Positions 58,475 to 64,000 of a stretch of 64,000 nucleotides of DNA are shown here, one piece after another. Position numbers and translations under genes: made by a program. Location of the stretch: positions 61,014,019 through 61,078,018 of the forward strand of contig CM049306.1 in NCBI GenBank assembly GCA_026874595.1, written 5' to 3'. The notes beneath the pieces were generated by a model. It did no database searches, was not told the origin of the DNA, and saw nothing but the letters and a program-made list of their open reading frames with translations. Positions within the stretch are counted from its first letter, which is position 1. Each line of letters starts with the position of its first letter. Origin of the DNA: Sipunculus nudus. Lineage: Eukaryota > Annelida > Sipuncula > Golfingiida > Sipunculidae.

Positions 58475-58879
58475 AGCTATACCTTATATATCCACCAAAC
58501 TATCTATCTATAGCTACTTTTTCTGACTGGTTACCCATATATATACCTTCTATGTGCCTATACCCATCTGTATGCATCGGTTTATCAATCTGTCTATAGC
58601 TATACCTACATATGTCTATCTCCCTATATGGTTACCTTAATCTATTTATCCTGTATCTATTATCTATTTATTTATTTATCTATATCTATAGCTATCCTAA
58701 CCTGCCTATTAATCTTAATACCTTATCTGATGTCTACATACCTATTCCTACACTTATATCAACATACTCTAGCATGCCGCTTACACAAGTGTTCATTAAA
58801 CGAATATACTCCACAACATCAACATACAAAAACATTATATAATGAAATATATCTATGTATATAAATTCATCGGCAAGAT
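55741..58879. other. Microsatellite-rich intergenic DNA
   Basis: (TA)n at 56063-56120, about 57871-57890 and 58428-58470; (GT)n then a 12-nt G run near 57195-57221; TATC/TACC-type tracts at 58260-58700. The short frames here are low-complexity products of these repeats. Confidence 0.6.
56900..57060 (-). mobile_element. Possible tRNA-derived SINE fragment
   Basis: On the minus strand CCGGGTTCGATCTCCGG (56981-56997) forms a tRNA T-arm with a B-box core. No A box is seen at the right distance. Downstream text, CGTCCTCCGGTTTCCACCAT, resembles SINE bodies known from several invertebrates. Confidence 0.3.
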
Positions 58880-59560
58880 CCCACAGGTGACTGTTTAAAT
58901 ATACCAAGGCCCGTTGTATGTCCACATAATTGCATGTACAGGAAGCGATCATAATTTATCAGAGTATTTATACACAACGAGCCGGGGACTGAATGGGGAT
59001 TGAGACTTCTATTATGGAATCATTCACATTAGCATCATGCACATATTATAAACCGCCCCCCACGGTTCATGCCCCGGGTTGGCACGTTTGGGACTGCCAT
59101 GTAAGGACCAGCCGTGGCCTTTTGCTCTCGGCGCTGTAATTAGGTGCAATTTAAGCAAATTCATCATCAGAGAGATGCAAAGGCACATCGCATTTTCTGA
59201 AAGACCTGACACAGACGCACCACGGCGTGGCTAAACAGTCTATCAGACGGGCATATGTATAATATACGCCCGCAGAATTGATGTGTTGTACGGCACGGTG
59301 TTAAGGTATTAGATTGCCATATGTACACAGTTAACAAAGCCGAGGTGTCACACGTTATTTATGAGTTGTCCTTATAAATCTGCGTGTTGCTGCCGCTGCT
59401 TGAGGTGTGAAGCATTTCACTCGGGCCACTAAAAACCCTCATCCGTGGATGATGTATTGGTCTCAGGGTCCAAGGAGTTTTACTTATATACACATTAGTC
59501 CTCTATTAGCACCTCCCGCAACAAATGCTTCCTGCCTCCGAATAAAGCACCGTACATACC
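58880..59560. promoter_or_regulatory. Candidate regulatory island 6
   Basis: Complex sequence between two repeat-rich zones, with GCTGTAATTAGGTGCAATTT, T-box-like sites AGGTGTCACAC (59343-59353) and AGGTGTGAA (59403-59411), and TAATTA-type cores. Resembles a developmental enhancer; target gene not in window. Confidence 0.3.
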
Positions 59561-59769
59561 TGCACTACATGACTAATTTTCGGTAATTAACTTATGGTAT
59601 ATAGCCATAAAATATACACTTATTCACGGTATGTTTTTTATGAGAGCCCACCACCATATTATCTTGTCTGCATATCTTGGTTCCCTCCATCCACTGTCTA
59701 TAGATGTTAGATACAAAAAGTCAGCACATGGCAAGGAACATACGAGGAGCTACTCATACCTGTGTTCCA
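59561..59769. other. Transition to satellite
   Basis: Unremarkable A+T-rich DNA; nothing identified. Confidence 0.3.
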
Positions 59770-61941
59770 GGATCATCACAACTCGATCCACACACCTTAT
59801 CTGCATGTCCCATCTTATAACGACCGATCAACACACCTGTTCTATAGTATATATATATACATACGACTGTTCCACACACCTGAACTATTGTATAAATGTC
59901 TAATCTACATACGACCGATCCACACACCTGATCTATTGTATACATGTCTTATCTACATATATATACGACCGATCCACACACCTGATCTATAGTATACATG
60001 TCTGAATTACATACGACTGATCCACACATCTGATTTACATGTTATATTAACATACGACCGATCCACACATCTGATCTACATGTTTGATTAACATACGACC
60101 GATCCATACATATGATTTAGATGAAAGATTTACATAAGACCGATCCACATATCTGCATCTATATGTTTGATTAATATACGACCGATCTACACATCTGATC
60201 TATATGTAAGATTTACATATGACCGATTCACACATCTGATCTACATGTTTGATTTACAAACGACCAATCCACACGTCTGATCTCAATGTACGATTTACAT
60301 ACGACCGATCCAGACATCTGATCTACATGTTAGATTAACATACGACCGATCTACACATCTGATCTACATGTTTGATTTACATACGACCGATCCATGCATT
60401 TGATCATCATGTTTGATTTACATACGACCGATCTACACATCTGATCTATATGTTAGATTAACATACGACCGATCTACACATCTGATCTACATGTTTGTTT
60501 TACATACGACCGATCCATGCATTTGATCATCATGTACGATTTACATACGACCGATCCATACATATGATTTAGATGAAAGATTTACATACGACCGATCCAC
60601 ATATCTGCATCTACATGTTTGATTAATATACGACCGATCTACACATCTGATCTATATGTAAGATTTACATATGACCGATTCACACATCTGATCTACATGT
60701 TTGATTTACAAACGACCAATCCACACGTCTGATCTCAATGTACGATTTACATACGACCGATCCAGACATCTGATCTACATGTTAGATTAACATACGACCG
60801 ATCTACACATCTGATCTACATGTTTGATTTACATACGACCGATCCATGCATTTGATCATCATGTTTGATTTACATACGACCGATCTACACATCTGATCTA
60901 CATGTTAAATTAACATACGACCGATCTACACATCTGATCTTCATGTTTGATTTACATACGACCGATCCATGCATTTGATCATCATGTTTGATTTACATAC
61001 GACCGATCCACACATCTGATCTAAATGTACGATTTACATACGACCGATCCATGCATTTGATCATCATGTTTGATTTACATACGTTCGATCTACACATCTG
61101 ATCTACTTGTTTGATTTATATACGACCGATCCACACATCTGATCTACATGTTTGATTTACAAATGACCGATCCACACATCTGATCTACATGTTTGATTTA
61201 AATATGAGTGATACGACCGATCCAGACATCTGAATTAAATGTACGATTTACATACGACCGATCCAGACATCTGATCTACATGTTAGATTAACATACGACC
61301 GATCTACACATCTGATCTACATGTTTGATTTACATACGACCGATCCATGCATTTGATCATCATGTTTGATTTACATACGACCGATCCACACATCTGATCT
61401 ATATACATGTTAGATTTACATACGTTCGATCTACACACCTGATCTATTTGTTTGATTTACATACGACCGATCCACACATCTGATCTACATGTTTGATTTA
61501 CATACGACCGATCCATGCATTTGATCATCATTTTTGATTTACATACGACCGATCAACACATCTGATCTACATGTTAGATTAACATACGACCGATCTACAC
61601 ATCTGATCTACATGTTTGATTTACATATGACCGATCCACACATCTGATCTGCATGTTTGATTTACCTACGACCGATCCACACATCTGATCTGCATGTTTG
61701 ATTAACATACGACCGATCCACACATCTGATCTACATGTTTGATTTACATACGACCAATCCACTCATCTGATCTACATGTTAGATTAACATACGACCGATC
61801 TACACATCTGATCTACATGTTTGATTTACATATGACCGATCCACACATCTGATCTGCATGTTTGATTTACATACGACCAATCCACATATCTGATCAACAT
61901 ACATACATGTTTGATTTTTATGTGACTGATCTACATACGAC
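59770..61941 (+). repeat. 41-bp satellite array (~52 copies) with 11-mer higher-order repeat
   Basis: The unit has CATACGACCGATCCACACAT and CTGATCTACATGTTTGATTT. Variants alternate (GATCTACAC, GATCCAGAC, GATCCATGCATTTGATCATC). A block from 60101 recurs at 60553 (452 bp, about 11 monomers) almost unchanged. The left edge (59770-60030) is older and more diverged, with CACACACCTG variants. Confidence 0.9.
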
Positions 61942-62190
61942 TGTGGGTTTCTTTAAGAAATATCTCTCTAAATGCTAGGTAATCGGCTGAAGAACTGTTT
62001 CGGGAGATTAATCAAAAGCCGCTTAGGGAGATTTATGATTATACTCCTGGCTGTAGAACGTGGATGCCGGTATAAGCTCTTTAACATACTTCCAAATGAT
62101 CCCCTGCATGGTTTGATTTCTTCACTCTTGTATTGGTCTTCATAATTCATTATGTGTAAACACTGATTTTTGTACAAAATGTCTCATGTT
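61942..62190. other. Intergenic DNA
   Basis: No feature identified. Contains a small inverted theme around CTTAGGGAGATTTATG / CGGGAGATTAATC. Confidence 0.3.
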
Positions 62191-62480
62191 TTTTAAGTTA
62201 AAATTAAGATGGAGGCGAGAGGAAGCTTATGATCCCAGGGTAATTAGGTCACCAGGCTGCAAAAGCTTGCATGATATAGCGTCAATAAATAAGAAGGCCC
62301 AAATAATAAAGATAAGCAGTACCCCAACTCAAACACCCGCTGCTTCCTGCAGGTCGCAGTCCTAGGTGTCAATCAACTGTCAATCAAATATTACGTGATT
62401 GGCTGACCAATTATCAATTGAAGAATGCTGGTTCTCTCATGCAGGATAAATATTTGGTTTTGTATACAATCCAAGTAGGA
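62191..62480. promoter_or_regulatory. Candidate regulatory island 7 with tandem PBX-MEIS-like sites
   Basis: GTGTCAATCA (62367-62376) is followed directly by CTGTCAATCA (62377-62386). The latter is the exact reverse complement of the PBX-PREP/MEIS decamer TGATTGACAG. GTGATTGGCTGACCAATTAT follows within 20 bp, and GGGTAATTAGGTCACC lies at about 62238. TALE/HOX-type regulatory DNA is inferred. Confidence 0.4.
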
Positions 62481-63620
62481 TTAAAAAGCTTATTGAAAGG
62501 CTATTCTTCTTCCATGATAAACCATAATATATCAACGCATTCCTGTGACAAGCTGCATGGGGTATAGTGTAGTTCACTAACTTTCTTGAATAAAATTTTC
62601 ATCATTTTAGAGGAGAGTAGAATCTTAATCTTAAACTTTGATCAATTAAGAGTGATCTATACCATATTAGGTGTGCTTCTCTGGTTCAAGCTGATGCATG
62701 ATCCATTCACACCTGGAAATTCACACCATTAATATATTGTATTCTTCTTTGATATCCGTTCGTCAGTTTTTGTCATTTTCTTTCATGACAATCGTTGTCT
62801 TGAATTAAATATCAACACTTGCATCGTTTACTGTTTTGTTTTTGCTTTGGTTCTATTCATAATGAATACATTCGCAATTCTAATACGTGTGAATATATAA
62901 TTTTAGGTAAAATATGTAATTAAGGATTATGTATACATAGGAATATGTATAACGTGTTTAAGGTAAGAGATAAAATGTTTTATGAAAAGGAGACTGAGCC
63001 ATATATACATATACATACATGCGATAGAAATTCGTCACTTTAGTTCTATAAATATCTTACTATGCACACTTGGATCAATAAAGCACTTCGGTCCGTTAAA
63101 TTAAACATAAAAGTAGTTTACGTCTTCGTAAGTAAAGAATAAATTCATGTAGATAATTATAGCGGAGTAAGAGGGGGAACCAATGGTCTCGGAGTCAGAA
63201 ATTCGGCCTTTGATCTGTCCATGCTGTGATTACTGGGTTCATGAGAACTATGTTCCTGCATGTGAACTATACGGCGGCCTCACGTCATGTCAGCTGACAC
63301 CGAACAAAATGTGATCAACTACATAAGTGTAAAAGGGTGTCTCTTGTGTACTTGGCTTTCTGACCTTTGGAATATTTTAGAAGTGTTGACCCCTCACATC
63401 GCAACATCGCATGCCCCTTTGCACAGCATGGTTTTATACGCGTCTGTCATATATATAAATAGGGCGATATGTAAATAGTATATGTCTATAGAGAGCTTCA
63501 TATATTCTTGGGAACAGAATGATAGAATAAAAAAAAACTATGCCGTTTATGCATGCACACTCACGGACACACAAAACTCCATGTTCTGATTGAACGATCG
63601 AACGATCTTGATGACATGTT
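62481..63620. other. Intergenic DNA
   Basis: A+T-rich; no gene, RNA or recognisable element. Confidence 0.35.
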
Positions 63621-63642
63621 GAAGCTTCGTATATACATATAC

Positions 63643-63697
<55 letters not shown>

Positions 63698-63845
63698 TAT
63701 ATAAAAGAAAATGTACATAAGGAATTATATAACCTAAACCAACTTTATAATCTGATTACATTTGTGCAAGAAATCGTTTTCTCATCAAAGTCCTTCCTTT
63801 CTTATATATATATATATATATATCGAGATGTTATAATAATGAACG

Positions 63846-63891
<46 letters not shown>

Positions 63892-64000
63892 CTTTCATTG
63901 AAAGTAACATTTATACCGACTGTATATACGTATACAATATTATAAATACATATACCTATATACATACACAAAAATACATGATATACATTATATATATGAG
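63621..64000. repeat. (TA)n microsatellites
   Basis: Long TA runs at about 63639-63703, 63803-63823 and 63849-63888. The frames across them are repeat translations. Confidence 0.9.

Noticed and set aside
59770..61941. CRISPR-like array of regular repeats
   Set aside because: Units are contiguous without unique spacers and the context is eukaryotic; it is a satellite.
63434..63889. Tyr/Ile-rich ORFs
   Set aside because: Translations of (TA)n runs.

Overview
This is a window of animal nuclear DNA. Coding capacity is sparse, split into exons with GT/AG introns, and embedded in A+T-rich sequence full of repeats. The best-supported gene is the 5' part of a FAM193 (FAM193A-like) gene on the minus strand. 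The abundance of pearl/Helentron-like elements carrying ACGG or GACA microsatellites, and the large introns, fit a mollusc, most likely a bivalve. That assignment is inference from repeat style, not from a species marker.

Layout. (1) 1-40,114, minus strand: eleven phase-compatible coding exons of the FAM193 gene, about 462 codons, from the initiator ATG at 40,114 to a donor at 1,526/1,525. The remaining 3' exons lie left of the window. (2) The introns, mainly introns 1, 5, 6 and 7, are packed with mobile DNA. There are at least eight families of non-coding elements that end in a microsatellite plus a 3' hairpin (families A-H here, Helentron/pearl-like), two hAT-type elements with 8-bp target duplications, a PIF/Harbinger-type MITE with a TAA duplication, a tRNA-derived SINE, and a 1.85-kb element with ACCGTATTT termini. 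(3) 40.1-40.3 kb is the presumptive promoter, with a uORF overlapping the start codon and a YY1-like site. (4) 40.3-64 kb has no convincing host gene. It holds a 49/51-bp minisatellite, a decayed non-LTR retrotransposon RT/3' end (minus strand) interrupted by a G/C-tract MITE, several CTCF-consensus-like sites (40.5-49.5 kb), long (TA)n tracts, a 41-bp satellite with an 11-mer higher-order repeat (59.77-61.94 kb), and islands of complex non-repetitive sequence rich in homeodomain, TALE and T-box-like motifs that look like developmental regulatory DNA.

How it fits together: one housekeeping-type gene whose introns have been colonised by rolling-circle-like elements, flanked upstream by a gene-poor and possibly regulatory interval separated from it by CTCF-like motifs. 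The most unusual material is the set of unrelated-looking element families sharing one terminal architecture (5' hairpin, core repeats, GACA/ACGG microsatellite, 3' hairpin, A-rich end). One insertion can be compared with an unoccupied paralogous site and shows no visible target-site duplication.
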